The position numbers and the translations under genes were made by a program. Below the pieces are notes generated by a model. It ran no database searches. It was not told where the DNA came from and saw only the letters and a list, made by a program, of their open reading frames with translations. From JBELHR01 sp049607205 (GTDB lineage: Bacteria > Bacteroidota > Bacteroidia > Flavobacteriales > Flavobacteriaceae), in assembly GCA_049607205.1 (NCBI GenBank), contig JBMYWH010000022.1, forward strand, positions 1 through 38,164: a stretch of 38,164 nucleotides of DNA, written 5' to 3'. Of this stretch, positions 14,110 through 24,500 are shown in pieces (within the stretch, counting starts at the first letter, position 1; each line of letters opens with the position of its first letter).

Positions 14110-14946
14110 TTATTTAGACCATTGAGCAATAGACTCTTTGTTCATTTTAATATAGTCTTGATTTCCTGCTTTTTCAGCTCCTTCTAAAGATGTTTCAGCA
14201 GATTTAATTGCTTCTTTTTTCATGTTTAGATCAGCTTGAATTAAAGATAGACCTCTCCACATCCAGAATGCCTCTGGTCTTAGTTGAACGGCTTTCTTCG
14301 CGTATTCTAATGCGGAGTTTAAATCCGTACCTTCTTGATGGTAGAACTGAGCTGCTGAGAAATAGTCATTAGCGCTTGGTCCAGCCATGGTTTTTTTGAT
14401 ACTTGCAACAGTTTTTTCTGTTGTTGGAACCCATATTTTTGAGCTAACCATAGTATTTTCCCACATGATATTAAGACTTGCTCCATCATTACTTAAATCG
14501 TCGATCAAGATAGTAAAGCTTTCCATTTTCCATGGAATATCAGTGGTAGCAACAGTAGTTCTTAAAGCTTCTTTTGACTCATCCCATTTTGCTGGTAGAC
14601 CCCAGTTTTTTGTGTCTGAATAAAAGATAAGATCCCATGATTTTTCGTTTGGGACAGAGTAGATTGCATAAGACCCTTTTTTAAGATCTTTCCCATCGAT
14701 TTTCACATCGTCAGAAAAACTAATTATAGTATTTGCGTTTGCTCCTGTTCTCCAGAGTTTTCCGAATGGAACTAGATCTCCGAAAATCGCTCTACCTCGC
14801 ATTGCAGGTCTAGAATAGTCAATTTTTACAGAGGTTAGACCAATGATTTGGTCTGTTTTTGCACTTGGGCTAGGTTGAGGTGCTGTGACTTGGGCGCTTA
14901 ATTGAAATGCCACTAGAGTCATCAGACCTATGAATAAATTTTTCAT
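14110..14946 (-). CDS. DUF2911 protein with C-terminal TPR-like helices
   Basis: The 278-residue protein has a Sec signal peptide (hydrophobic 5-17, cut near LSAQ). The following DUF2911 domain carries its usual landmarks: IDYSRPAMRGR near 42-52, FGKLWRTGANA near 61-71, and a KKGSYAIYSVP segment near 89-99. The C-terminal third (about 190-278) has helical repeats with TPR-like spacing (ALEYAKKAVQLRP). Function of DUF2911 is unknown; an exported protein is inferred. It follows gldFG by 33 bases on the same strand, and the terminator is only after DUF2911, so it may share the gldFG transcript. Confidence 0.85.
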   Translation of the reverse strand: MKNLFIGLMTLVAFQLSAQVTAPQPSPSAKTDQIIGLTSVKIDYSRPAMRGRAIFGDLVPFGKLWRTGANANTIISFSDDVKIDGKDLKKGSYAIYSVPNEKSWDLIFYSDTKNWGLPAKWDESKEALRTTVATTDIPWKMESFTILIDDLSNDGASLNIMWENTMVSSKIWVPTTEKTVASIKKTMAGPSANDYFSAAQFYHQEGTDLNSALEYAKKAVQLRPEAFWMWRGLSLIQADLNMKKEAIKSAETSLEGAEKAGNQDYIKMNKESIAQWSK

Positions 14947-14979
14947 GGTTATTGATTTTTGTTAAAAGTAATAAAAATA

Positions 14980-17307
14980 TCAAGACTGGTATTTTCGTTG
15001 ATATAGTCTGTTTTGTATGAAATAGGTGAAGATGAAAATGAGTAAGGGACCTAAGGTGTTAAGAAGTTTCCAGAAACTGCCTTCTTCATAGGCCTTAACT
15101 TTGTTTAAGGGGTATAAATCGATATGTTTGGTTCTAAGAACTAATAGGTTTTCTTGACCACATAGGAAATCAACTGCGTTTAATAAGAAGGTTTTTTTGT
15201 CATTGAATTCGCCGTTCCAAGGGTTTTGGTCCAGGGGAAGTGGTTGGCCCTGATTTAGCTTGTTTTCTGCAAATTTACCGTCAGAAATAAAGATTAGTTT
15301 GGAAGTACTTTCTTTTGAATTCTGAGGCTTAAAGGGCTTAGTTCTTAATTCATAGGCTGAAGGAAGTTGACCTTGTATTAAGACTCCAAGTGCGAATGGA
15401 CCCTGGTTATAATTCTCAGGGTTTTCTTTAATGATCGAGTTTAGTTCTATCAGTCCAGGACTTGTTGAAACGTTTGCTTTATTCGATGATTGAAGTAGGA
15501 TTTGAGTTTGAACATCAGTTTGTAAGAGTTCAATAGGACTACTAAATTCCATTTGAATAAAATTCAATTGAGCGCCTATCATAGACTGAGGGTTAGCTAC
15601 TGCCATGTTGTGATAAGGCCATCTTAGGGTTTGGTATTGTGTTTGTTTTCCAATATTTCCGGTTGCTAGTGGAATATCTGAAGCATAATAATCTTTGATT
15701 AGGGCTGGGGACTGTCTGAAACCATAGGTGAAAAATAAATCTGTCAAATTTAATTCTAAAGGATAACTCAGACTTGTTCCATCTACCATCAAAGAATCAA
15801 GGGCGGCCTGAACTCCAGAAATCATATGAATAGCGTTTCCCCCAGAGACTTGATATTGATCTAAGACGAATTTTTCTGCTTCACTAAAAGGAATGACAGG
15901 ATTGGAATTGATGATAAGATCAAAGCTCTGCAAATCTTTTAGGGTCTTTGAAGGGGCAGAAGCCACAGAGTCTAAGGTGAACTTTGCGAGAAAATATTTC
16001 TGTCCTAAAGCACTCAAGAAATCATAAAGTAGCAGATCGGAACTTTGACCGTTTCCAGAGAGTACCGCTATTTTTTTTGTCTTTTTAAAATTTAAAAGAT
16101 CTAGAGCTTCGCTAAAAGCGTATTCCAAGTTTTGTACAGAAGCTTCTATCTGATTTTCAGAATTGCTTTCGGTTAATAAAGAAAGAGTTTGTTTTTTGTT
16201 ATCAGATGTGATTTCTGCATATGGAAAAATAGTTTGCTCACTTAGAATTCCATTTTCTTCTATGGTTAATACACTTGGTTGAAGACCTTTCTTAATAAGT
16301 TCCTCTTCGAGGCCTTTAGGATTTACGAACTCAAATCGAATGTTCTTATTTTGGTCTCGATAAGCACTTAGTAAGGTTTGAGTTTCAGTTTGAAGTCTCT
16401 TGAATTCGGAAGGGAATTCTCCATCTAAATAAACTTTTATTTCCACCGGTTTCACCAGGCTGTGAACAATGTCAAGGGTAGTTGAGCTCAGAGTGAATCG
16501 CTTGTCTTTTGTAAGGTCTAAGCTGAAATAAGTAAAGAATGACAGAAGAATCATCAGGAGTCCAATGCTAGCGATTTGGATACCTTGTGTTTTTTTATGG
16601 TTTAGACTATTTAGGGATAAGGCTATAAAAACTATTGCAATACCTAAGAAGTAAGTCAGGTCCGAAATATCGATGAGTCCCTTTGAGATGTTTAAATAGT
16701 GACTGTATATTCCAATGTTTGATAAACCAGATTGATAATTACTTAATTGGTCTATGAATTCAAAGCCACTGTAAATGAGAAGTAAGCTTAGTATGCTTAG
16801 AGCTAAGGAGATTAAATTGGTTTTTGCCTCCAGGCTAATCCATACACTTATTGAAGTAAAGGCGATTAACAGGAAGTTGAGTCCTAAAAAGGATCCCCAA
16901 AGCACGGCCCAGTCAATTTCGCCTGGACTGAGAGAGAGTTCAGATATGGAGTAGGTGTACACTAAAATAGGACTGAGTGCGATAAGTACCCAGGTATAAA
17001 TACTAATTAATTTACTCCCTACGATTTCAAGGTTGGAAATGGGTTGGGCTTTCAACATTTCTAAGGTTCCCAGGGAATTCTCTTCAGAGACAATTCTCAT
17101 GGAGATGATAGGGATTAAAACAATGAAAAACCAGGGTGCTAATTCAAAAAAGGAGTCTAAATCTGCAAACCCTCCCTGAAGGATATTGTATGGGTTGGGG
17201 ATAAACCACAAAATTAAACTGTTAAATAGCAGGTATATTCCAATAATTAAAGGGCCAGAGCCACTGTTTAAAAATTGTCTAAAGTCTTTTGAAATGATGG
17301 CTTTCAT
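14980..17307 (-). CDS. gldFG: GldF-GldG fusion, gliding-motility ABC transporter permease plus substrate-binding-like protein
   Basis: This single 775-residue ORF joins two proteins that are separate genes in Flavobacterium. Residues 1-235 are a six-span permease matching GldF: it starts MKAIISKDFRQFLNSG, with SEENSLGTLEMLKAQPIS near 74-91. From about 242 it matches GldG: one span (242-262), then SLDLTKDKRFTLSS (262-275), a large extracytoplasmic region (about 285-745) and a final span near 750-768. With the GldA ATPase, GldF and GldG form an ABC transporter linked to gliding or surface adhesion; no GldA is in the window. The reading frame crosses the junction cleanly. It begins two bases after the SAM hydroxide adenosyltransferase gene, so those two form an operon. 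Confidence 0.9.
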   Translation of the reverse strand: MKAIISKDFRQFLNSGSGPLIIGIYLLFNSLILWFIPNPYNILQGGFADLDSFFELAPWFFIVLIPIISMRIVSEENSLGTLEMLKAQPISNLEIVGSKLISIYTWVLIALSPILVYTYSISELSLSPGEIDWAVLWGSFLGLNFLLIAFTSISVWISLEAKTNLISLALSILSLLLIYSGFEFIDQLSNYQSGLSNIGIYSHYLNISKGLIDISDLTYFLGIAIVFIALSLNSLNHKKTQGIQIASIGLLMILLSFFTYFSLDLTKDKRFTLSSTTLDIVHSLVKPVEIKVYLDGEFPSEFKRLQTETQTLLSAYRDQNKNIRFEFVNPKGLEEELIKKGLQPSVLTIEENGILSEQTIFPYAEITSDNKKQTLSLLTESNSENQIEASVQNLEYAFSEALDLLNFKKTKKIAVLSGNGQSSDLLLYDFLSALGQKYFLAKFTLDSVASAPSKTLKDLQSFDLIINSNPVIPFSEAEKFVLDQYQVSGGNAIHMISGVQAALDSLMVDGTSLSYPLELNLTDLFFTYGFRQSPALIKDYYASDIPLATGNIGKQTQYQTLRWPYHNMAVANPQSMIGAQLNFIQMEFSSPIELLQTDVQTQILLQSSNKANVSTSPGLIELNSIIKENPENYNQGPFALGVLIQGQLPSAYELRTKPFKPQNSKESTSKLIFISDGKFAENKLNQGQPLPLDQNPWNGEFNDKKTFLLNAVDFLCGQENLLVLRTKHIDLYPLNKVKAYEEGSFWKLLNTLGPLLIFIFTYFIQNRLYQRKYQS

Positions 17308-17309
17308 AT

Positions 17310-18140
17310 TTAATTGAAAGTTATAGTGATAGTAGCGTTGGTCTTGAGACCAAGAAGGGTGGATGCTCCACCAAAAGTGTTGACATTACTTCTAAATAGG
17401 GCAATTTCTAAGAGTTGAGAGCTGTTGAAAAGACAAATGCCTTTACCTTCATAAATCTTGTAATCTTTGAAGTTTGAGAAGTCCATGACATCACTGTAGT
17501 TTTTGTGAATTTTATTGAACTTATGTCCTCCCACTCGAATTTTAAATCCTCTTCCTTGAGCAAATTGATCAAATTCAGATTGACTCAAATTGGTCACTGC
17601 ATTCCCGTAATTGTCGTTGTATATAATGTGGGCAATAATAGAATTGGCTTCTTCATTGAAGAGCGCTTTTCTTATGTTTAAAGTTTTGATTTGAGAGATT
17701 TCTTTTCCTACAACTCCTAATTGTCCTCCTCTTTCAATATGCATAGCGACATGGACAAATATATCGAGTAAAGGAAATGAGCTTTCAATCCTGTCGTGGA
17801 TGTTGATCTCTACAATTTGTTCAACCTTAAGATCCGTTGTTAGGAATGATAATATGCCATTATCAGCACAGATGAAATACTGTCCGTCAATTTTTGCAGC
17901 CAAATGTCTGTTTACCGGACTGTGCTCTGAGTCCACTCCAATGATATGTATGGTACCTTTAGGGAAGCTCTTGTATGCGTTTTTTAATATATAAGCCGTT
18001 TCCAGGTGATTGAAAGGGCTGATTTGATGTGAAATATCAACGATACGAGCCTCAATATTCTGACTTAGAATAGCTCCTTTAACCGATGCTACAAAATGAT
18101 CTTTTGTTCCAAAGTCTGTCGTAAGCGTTATAATTGACAT
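17310..18140 (-). CDS. SAM hydroxide adenosyltransferase (DUF62 family)
   Basis: The 276-residue protein has the DUF62 N-terminal motif TLTTDFGTKDHFVASVKGAI (residues 5-24) and HIIGVDSEHSP. It also has ADNGILS and DNYGNAVTNL, which are shared with the fluorinase/chlorinase superfamily. DUF62 enzymes split S-adenosylmethionine with water-derived hydroxide to adenosine and methionine. Nothing suggests the halogen-binding insert of fluorinases, so hydrolysis is the expected activity. Its stop is two bases from the gldFG start, and it is divergent from phoH. The reason for the link to gliding genes is not known. Confidence 0.9.
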   Translation of the reverse strand: MSIITLTTDFGTKDHFVASVKGAILSQNIEARIVDISHQISPFNHLETAYILKNAYKSFPKGTIHIIGVDSEHSPVNRHLAAKIDGQYFICADNGILSFLTTDLKVEQIVEINIHDRIESSFPLLDIFVHVAMHIERGGQLGVVGKEISQIKTLNIRKALFNEEANSIIAHIIYNDNYGNAVTNLSQSEFDQFAQGRGFKIRVGGHKFNKIHKNYSDVMDFSNFKDYKIYEGKGICLFNSSQLLEIALFRSNVNTFGGASTLLGLKTNATITITFN

Positions 18141-18188
18141 GAGTGGTAGCTTTTGTAGTTTAAAGTTTTAAGGTCTCGTTTTATTAGT

Positions 18189-18196
18189 TATTTTTG
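18189..18196 (+). promoter_or_regulatory. Possible -7 box for phoH-purC
   Basis: TATTTTTG matches TAnnTTTG and would place transcription start about 25 bases before the phoH start. No TTG lies at the expected upstream spacing. Confidence 0.35.
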
Positions 18197-18225
18197 TTGG
18201 AACAAAACTAATTAAAATAATCTTT

Positions 18226-19173
18226 TTGAACGAGCGAATAATCACCCTTTCTGAAATAGATATTGCCGACTTTTTTGGTCCTGGAAATAAAAACTTGAGT
18301 CAAGTTAAGAGTTTCTTTCCAAAGTTGAAGGTAGTTGCACGTGGGAATGACATCAAAATTTTCGGGGAACCGGAAATTATGGATGAATTTGAGAAGCGTT
18401 TTGAAATGCTTTTGAAATTTTATCGAAGATATAATAGTTTGGATTCAAATAGTATAGAGCGTCTGATGTTAGAAGATGGGAAAACTATGGATCCAAGTAA
18501 AGGTGATGATCAGATTTTGGTTCATGGGGTTGGAGGCCTTCGGGTGAAGGCAAAAACCAAGAATCAAATGGAGATGGTCAAGGCCATGCGTCAAAACGAT
18601 ATGCTTTTTGCAATTGGACCTGCCGGTACGGGTAAGACCTATACTGCGGTGGCTCTTGCGGTTCGCGCGCTAAAGGAAAAGGAGGTGAAAAGAATTGTAC
18701 TCACCAGGCCAGCGGTAGAGTCTGGAGAGAAATTAGGTTTTCTCCCTGGAGATATGAAGGAGAAATTAGATCCTTATATGCAACCTTTGTATGACGCCCT
18801 TCGAGATATGATTCCTCATGAAAGATTAGCAAGTTTTCTAGAGAAGGGAACCATAGAGATCGCGCCACTTGCTTTTATGCGTGGTAGGACTCTTGATAAT
18901 GCCTTTGTGATTCTAGATGAAGCTCAGAATACGACTCATGCGCAGATGAAAATGTTTTTGACCCGTATGGGACCACAGGCAAAATTCATTGTCACTGGAG
19001 ATCCAGGTCAAATCGATTTGCCTCCTAGACAGGTATCGGGTTTAAAAGAGGCTATGTTGACACTTAAATCAATCCGAGGTATAAGTTTTGTCCACCTGGA
19101 CGACAAGGATGTGATCCGTCATCGATTGGTTAAAAAAATAATAAACGCTTATAAATCTATAGAAACTGAATAG
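18226..19173 (+). CDS. phoH: PhoH-like ATPase
   Basis: The 315-residue protein has Walker A GPAGTGKT at 131-138 and Walker B-like ILDEAQN at 229-235, with VTGDPGQIDLP further on, as in the PhoH/YbeZ family. A KH-like N-terminal part comes before. YbeZ relatives are tied to RNA metabolism with YbeY, but the role here is not shown. The start is a TTG codon: the frame has no ATG between a stop at 18169-18171 and the first internal Met near residue 52, and the sequence after the TTG (NERIITLSEIDI) matches the usual PhoH N-terminus. purC begins one base after its stop, forming a two-gene operon. Confidence 0.92.
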   Translation: MNERIITLSEIDIADFFGPGNKNLSQVKSFFPKLKVVARGNDIKIFGEPEIMDEFEKRFEMLLKFYRRYNSLDSNSIERLMLEDGKTMDPSKGDDQILVHGVGGLRVKAKTKNQMEMVKAMRQNDMLFAIGPAGTGKTYTAVALAVRALKEKEVKRIVLTRPAVESGEKLGFLPGDMKEKLDPYMQPLYDALRDMIPHERLASFLEKGTIEIAPLAFMRGRTLDNAFVILDEAQNTTHAQMKMFLTRMGPQAKFIVTGDPGQIDLPPRQVSGLKEAMLTLKSIRGISFVHLDDKDVIRHRLVKKIINAYKSIETE

Positions 19174-19174
19174 C

Positions 19175-20134
19175 ATGTATCCTACTATTAACGAAACGAA
19201 TTTTAATTTTTCAGGACAAGAATCCGTATATAAAGGAAAAGTTAGAGAAGTCTATCAAGTTGATCAAGACCTTCTTGTAATGGTGGCTACCGACAGGTTA
19301 TCTGCTTTTGATGTGATCATGCCGAGACAGATTCCTTTTAAGGGGCAGATTTTGAATCAAATAGCGTCAAAAATGTTAGACGCTACATCTGATTTGGTGC
19401 CGAATTGGGTTATGGATGTTCCAGATCCAAGTGTTACCATTGGAAAAAGGTGTGAACCTTTTAAAGTTGAGATGGTGATTCGAGGCTATCTTACAGGACA
19501 TGCTTGGAGAGAATATAAAAGTGGAAAGCGTGTTTTATGTGGTGTAGAGCTTCCTGAGGGAATGAAGGAAAATCAGAAATTTCCAGAGCCTATTATTACG
19601 CCGACCACTAAAGCTGAAGTTGGTACTCACGATGAAGATATCTCAAGAGAAGAGATTTTGAAACAGGGAATTGTAAATGAGCAGGACTATTTAATGCTGG
19701 AGGACTACACAAGAAAGTTATTTCAGAGAGGGACTGAATTAGCTGCAGATAAAGGGCTAATCCTGGTGGATACTAAATATGAATTTGGAAAGACACAGGA
19801 CGGAACTATTGTGGTGATTGATGAGATTCATACCCCAGATTCTTCTAGGTATTTTTATGGAGATTCTTATCAAAATCTTTTTGACCAGGGTAAGGCTCAG
19901 AAACAACTGTCCAAGGAATTCGTTAGACAATGGCTTATTTCAGAAGGGTTTCAAGGTTTAGAAGGGCAAGTAGTACCTGAATTCAGCGATGAGAAAATCT
20001 TGGAAATTTCTGATCGCTATATTGAGTTGTATGAACAAATTACAGGAGATTCTTTTGTTAAAGGAGATACTTCTGACTTGGAACAAAGGATTAAAGAGAA
20101 CGTTGAAAGTTCTTTGCAAAAATTAAAAGCATAG
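19175..20134 (+). CDS. purC: Phosphoribosylaminoimidazole-succinocarboxamide synthase (SAICAR synthetase)
   Basis: This enzyme joins CAIR with aspartate using ATP in purine synthesis. The 319-residue sequence has YKGKVREVYQV near 19-29, ATDRLSAFDVIMP near 39-51, and the signature VEMVIRGYLTGHAWREY near 92-108. It also carries LVDTKYEFG and VIDEIHTPDSSRY, the conserved substrate and metal segments. The N-terminus is complete and it begins one base after phoH. Its stop codon lies inside a hairpin shared with the convergent gltD gene. Confidence 0.97.
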   Translation: MYPTINETNFNFSGQESVYKGKVREVYQVDQDLLVMVATDRLSAFDVIMPRQIPFKGQILNQIASKMLDATSDLVPNWVMDVPDPSVTIGKRCEPFKVEMVIRGYLTGHAWREYKSGKRVLCGVELPEGMKENQKFPEPIITPTTKAEVGTHDEDISREEILKQGIVNEQDYLMLEDYTRKLFQRGTELAADKGLILVDTKYEFGKTQDGTIVVIDEIHTPDSSRYFYGDSYQNLFDQGKAQKQLSKEFVRQWLISEGFQGLEGQVVPEFSDEKILEISDRYIELYEQITGDSFVKGDTSDLEQRIKENVESSLQKLKA

Positions 20135-20150
20135 CCCTAGGCTATGCTTT
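20126..20150. terminator. Shared hairpin at the purC/gltD convergent end
   Basis: AAAGCATAGCC (20126-20136) pairs perfectly with 20140-20150 around a three-base loop. The TAG stops of both purC (20132-20134) and gltD (20142-20144) are within the stem. T residues follow on both strands, but the tract is short, so bidirectional termination is likely but not certain. Confidence 0.7.
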
Positions 20151-21590
20151 CATTAAATCTCCTTCTCCTTTTACAGAAAGATAGGAGTGATTCATTAGAT
20201 ATTGATCGACCTTTTTTGCGGCTTCACGTCCTTCGGCTATAGCCCATACGATTAAGGATTGTCCTCTACGCATGTCTCCGGCGACGAAAACATTTGAATC
20301 TCCTACGCGATAATCTTTAGTTAAGTAGTTACCTCTTGAATCCAAAGGGATATCTAACATTTCTGAAATAGTTGTTAAGGGGCCTGTAAATCCTAAGGCA
20401 AGAAATACATGCTGGCATGGCCATGTTTTTTCTGTTCCTTCTAATTCTATTAGGTGATGTCTACCTTCTTTGAATTCCCATTGTACCTGTACTGTTTTTA
20501 AGGCTTGAAGATTCCCTTTTTCATCTAAAATAGCCTCCTTGGTGTTGATCAGCCAATTTCGATCACATCCTTCCTCATGAGAACTAGAAGTTTTTAATTG
20601 TAGCGGCCAGAATGGCCAAGGTGTTGATGCTGCTCTTTGTTTCGGTGGTTTAGGCATGATTTCAAAGTTTACCACTGATTTAGCACCTTGTCTGTTGGCA
20701 GTACCAATGCAATCTGAGCCTGTATCTCCACCTCCTATGACGATGACTTCTTTTCCTTTTACATCTATCTCTAGATTTTGATTTTCATCGAATAGAGTTT
20801 TAGTCTGATTGGTTAAATAATCCATGGCTTGATGTATTCCAGGTTTACCAACTAGATGAGGTAGTTCTCTTCTTTTTTCTGCCCCTCCGCATAAGGCAAT
20901 CGCGTCGAATTGCTCTAAGTCATGCTTCAAGATATCCTTTCCTACTTCTGTGTTAGTTTTAAAGGTGATTCCTTCTTGCTTAAGGATGTCTATTCTCCTA
21001 TCGATTATTGATTTTTCTAACTTGAAATTAGGAATTCCATACCTTAATAGTCCACCAAGGGCATCTTGTTTTTCAAAGACAGTCACCTGATGACCTGCTT
21101 TGTTTAATTGTTGGGCAGCTGCTAGTCCTGCGGGACCGGATCCAACGACCGCAACGGATTTCCCAGTTCTTGCGCTTGGAACTTGGGCTTTGATCCATCC
21201 GTTTTCAAAGGCTTTTTCTACAATGTTCTTTTCAATAGTTTCAATGGCTACAGGGTCGCTGTTAATTCCGAGTACACATGCTTTTTCACAAGGAGCAGGA
21301 CAAAGCCTTCCTGTGAATTCAGGAAAGTTGTTTGTAGAATGAAGTAGCCATGCAGCCTTCTGCCATTCTCCTTGATGTATCATGTGATTGAAATCAGGTA
21401 TTAAGTTCCCTAGAGGACATCCACTGTGACAGAATGGAATTCCGCAATCCATACATCTCGATCCTTGATCGGTCAGTTCTTGGTCGCTCATTCTTATGGT
21501 GAACTCTTGAAATGATTCAACTCGCTTTTCTGGGGCTACAGTTGATTCTTCTTGTCTGTTATATTCTAAAAATCCTGTTACTTTTCCCAT
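20142..21590 (-). CDS. gltD: Glutamate synthase small (beta) subunit
   Basis: This 482-residue flavoprotein passes electrons from NAD(P)H to the large subunit. Cysteines C46, C49, C54 and C58 (CMDCGIPFCHSGC) and C97, C101 and C105 (CPAPCEKAC) fit the N-terminal iron-sulfur cluster region. VVGSGPAGLAAA at about 148-159 is the FAD-binding dinucleotide fold and VIGGGDTGSDC near 280-295 the NADPH-binding one. AGDMRRGQSLIVWAI near the C-terminus is the conserved FAD block. Its start overlaps the gltB stop by 13 bases, so the two subunits are translationally coupled. Confidence 0.97.
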   Translation of the reverse strand: MGKVTGFLEYNRQEESTVAPEKRVESFQEFTIRMSDQELTDQGSRCMDCGIPFCHSGCPLGNLIPDFNHMIHQGEWQKAAWLLHSTNNFPEFTGRLCPAPCEKACVLGINSDPVAIETIEKNIVEKAFENGWIKAQVPSARTGKSVAVVGSGPAGLAAAQQLNKAGHQVTVFEKQDALGGLLRYGIPNFKLEKSIIDRRIDILKQEGITFKTNTEVGKDILKHDLEQFDAIALCGGAEKRRELPHLVGKPGIHQAMDYLTNQTKTLFDENQNLEIDVKGKEVIVIGGGDTGSDCIGTANRQGAKSVVNFEIMPKPPKQRAASTPWPFWPLQLKTSSSHEEGCDRNWLINTKEAILDEKGNLQALKTVQVQWEFKEGRHHLIELEGTEKTWPCQHVFLALGFTGPLTTISEMLDIPLDSRGNYLTKDYRVGDSNVFVAGDMRRGQSLIVWAIAEGREAAKKVDQYLMNHSYLSVKGEGDLMKA

Positions 21591-24500
21591 ACTAAGTTTT
21601 CTTTTTTGATTCTTGCTAATGCCAGTTTGTATTCACGAGGCATAATTTTGATAAATTTCTGTGATTCTAGTTCCCACTTTTGGATAATTTTTGAAGCTAG
21701 TTCACTTTTTGTTTCTTTGTGATGTTGGTTGACTAGAGCGTATAATTGGCTTCTGTCTTCCCCGTCAAGTTCCTCGATGTCCACACTTCCCGTGTTGATG
21801 TTTTTTTCGAACTCGGAATCACTCTTGTATATATAAGCGACTCCACCACTCATTCCTGCTGCAAAGTTTCTTCCAGTATTTCCTAGAACCACGACGATTC
21901 CTCCAGTCATATATTCACATCCGTGATCTCCTAGTCCTTCCACTACAGCTTTAGCTCCGGAATTTCTAACAGCAAAACGCTCACCAGCTATACCATTTAT
22001 AAATGCTTTTCCTTTTGTTGCTCCAAATAGGTTTACGTTACCAGTAATAATATTTTCATGGGCGGCAAAAGTTGCTTCTTCAGGTTTCTTGACCACTAAT
22101 TTTGCTCCAGAGAGTCCTTTCCCTAAGTAGTCATTTGCATTTCCTTCTAGATGCATGCTCAATCCGCTAGCGGCAAAGGCCCCAAAACTTTGTCCAGCAC
22201 TTCCCTTGAAATGTAAGTTTAAGGTGTTGTCTGGTAGGCCTTGATAGCCATAGATTTTAGAAATTTCATTGGACAATATGGCTCCTGTTGATCTATTGGT
22301 ATTTGCAATAGGATAGAATAGGTCCATGGCTTGTTTTCTGTATAATGCAGGGTGACTAGCGCTTATAATATCAAAATCTAAAACGCCTTCTAAACCGTGG
22401 TCTTGTGTTGTTATGTTTTTTAAAGATACACCTTCTTCTAGGTGGTCACTATTTAAAATAGGGCTTAGATCTAATCCTTTAGCTTTATAATGACGGATGG
22501 CTTCTTTAGTATTTAGTTTGTCCACGCGTCCTATCATTTCATCCAGAGATTTAAATCCTAGATCTGCCATGATTTGTCTTAACTCTTGAGCTAAGAAATA
22601 AAAGAAATTGATCACATGTTCTGGAGTACCTTGGAAGTTTTTTCTAAGCTTTTCATCCTGAGTAGCAATTCCAACAGGGCAAGTGTTCAGGTGACATTTA
22701 CGCATCATGATACATCCAGAGGCTACCAAAGGTGCCGTGGCAAATCCGAATTCTTCTGCCCCTAAAAGAGCAGCTATAGCTACATCTCTACCAGTTTTAA
22801 GTTGTCCATCGCATTCAACTACGATTCGATCTCTTAGATCGTTTTTCACTAAGGTCTGCTGGGTTTCAGCTAGTCCTAATTCCCATGGTAATCCTGTGTG
22901 TTTTAAAGAGGTGAGTGGAGAGGCTCCGGTTCCTCCATCATATCCTGAAATGAGAACTACGTCAGCCTTAGCTTTAGCAACTCCAGCTGCTATTGTTCCA
23001 ACTCCAACTTCAGACACTAATTTCACATTGATACGAGCTTCTCGATTTGCGTTCTTTAAATCGTAAATTAATTGTGCTAAATCCTCAATAGAGTAAATGT
23101 CATGGTGAGGAGGTGGTGAGATTAAACCTACAAAAGGAGTAGAGTTTCTTGCCTTTGCAATCCAAGGAAGAACTTTGTCTCCTGGAAGTTGTCCACCTTC
23201 ACCAGGTTTGGCTCCTTGAGCCATTTTAATTTGAATTTCTTTAGCATTAGTCAAATAGTGAGAATCTACTCCGAAACGACCAGATGCTACTTGTTTGATA
23301 GCTGAATTTCTCCAATTTCCGTTGAAATCTTTCTCGAATCTATCTTTATTTTCTCCTCCTTCACCTGAGTTGCTCTTTCCGCCAATTCTGTTCATGGCAA
23401 TGGCGAGATTTTCATGAGCCTCTTGTGAAATGGATCCATAACTCATCGCTCCAGTTTTGAATCTTTTTACGATTTCTGTCCAAGGTTCAACTTCATCTAG
23501 TGGAATAGGGTTGAAGTTGTTGAACTCCATCATCCCACGCAAGGTCATCAAGTGCTTGCTTTGTTCATTAATCAAAGAGGCGTAGGTGTCATAGCTCTTC
23601 TGATCAGTAAGTCTTACTGCTTCTTGAAGTTTAGCAACTGTGTTAGGGTTAAATAAGTGTTTTTCACCGTTTCTTCTCCATCTGTAATCTCCACCAATCT
23701 TAAGTCCTAGTCTATTTTTGATCAATACCTCTGGATATGCGTAATCATATCTTTTTGAAATTTCCTTTTCTATTTCATAGAGTCCTATCCCACCAATTCT
23801 AGAGGGGGTGTATGGGAAGAATCTCTCGGCAAAATCCTTTTTAAATCCTAAGATTTCAAAAATTTGTGCTCCTCGGTATGAATTTAAAGTTGAGATCCCA
23901 ATCTTATTCATGATCTTAAGGATTCCTTTTCCTATGGCAGTATTGAAGTTTTCAACAGCTTCTTCTTCGCTGAGGTTTTTGATAAACCCATCATTCACTT
24001 GCTTACGGATCAATTCATTGACCATGTAGGGGTTGACAGCGGATGCGCCATAGCCAAATAAACAAGCAAAATGATGAGGTTCTCTAGGTTCTGCAGATTC
24101 TACAATTAAATCAAATTGAGATCTTAATTTCTTTCTTCTTAAACTATGATGTAGATAAGATACAGCTAGTAAGGGTGGGATAGGGGCTTGCTCTTTGTTA
24201 CTTCCGCGATCGGAAAGTATGATTAGAGTGTTTCCTTGCTTAATGGCGTTTTTAGTTTCTATGACTAAATCCATCAAGCGTTGCTCAAGTCCGTTAACTC
24301 CTTTGTCTTTTTGATATTTTATTTGAAGTGTACAGGCTTTCAGTCCTTCACTGTCAAGTTTTCTTATTTTTTCTAAATCAGCATTTGATATAACTGGATT
24401 TTGAATATGAAGTTTATGACATTGAGAGCTTTCTGTGTTGAATATGTTTTTATCCCTTCCCAGTGTTAGTCCTAAATCGGTTACGATTTCTTCTCGAATT

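Noticed and set aside
16570..16610. Frameshift-created join of gldF and gldG.
   Set aside because: The joined region reads as a normal loop and span in one frame, with no stop or homopolymer slip visible; a true fusion is the simpler reading.
17310..18140. Fluorinase or chlorinase.
   Set aside because: The sequence shows DUF62 landmarks, not the halide-binding insert; hydroxide transfer is the likelier activity.
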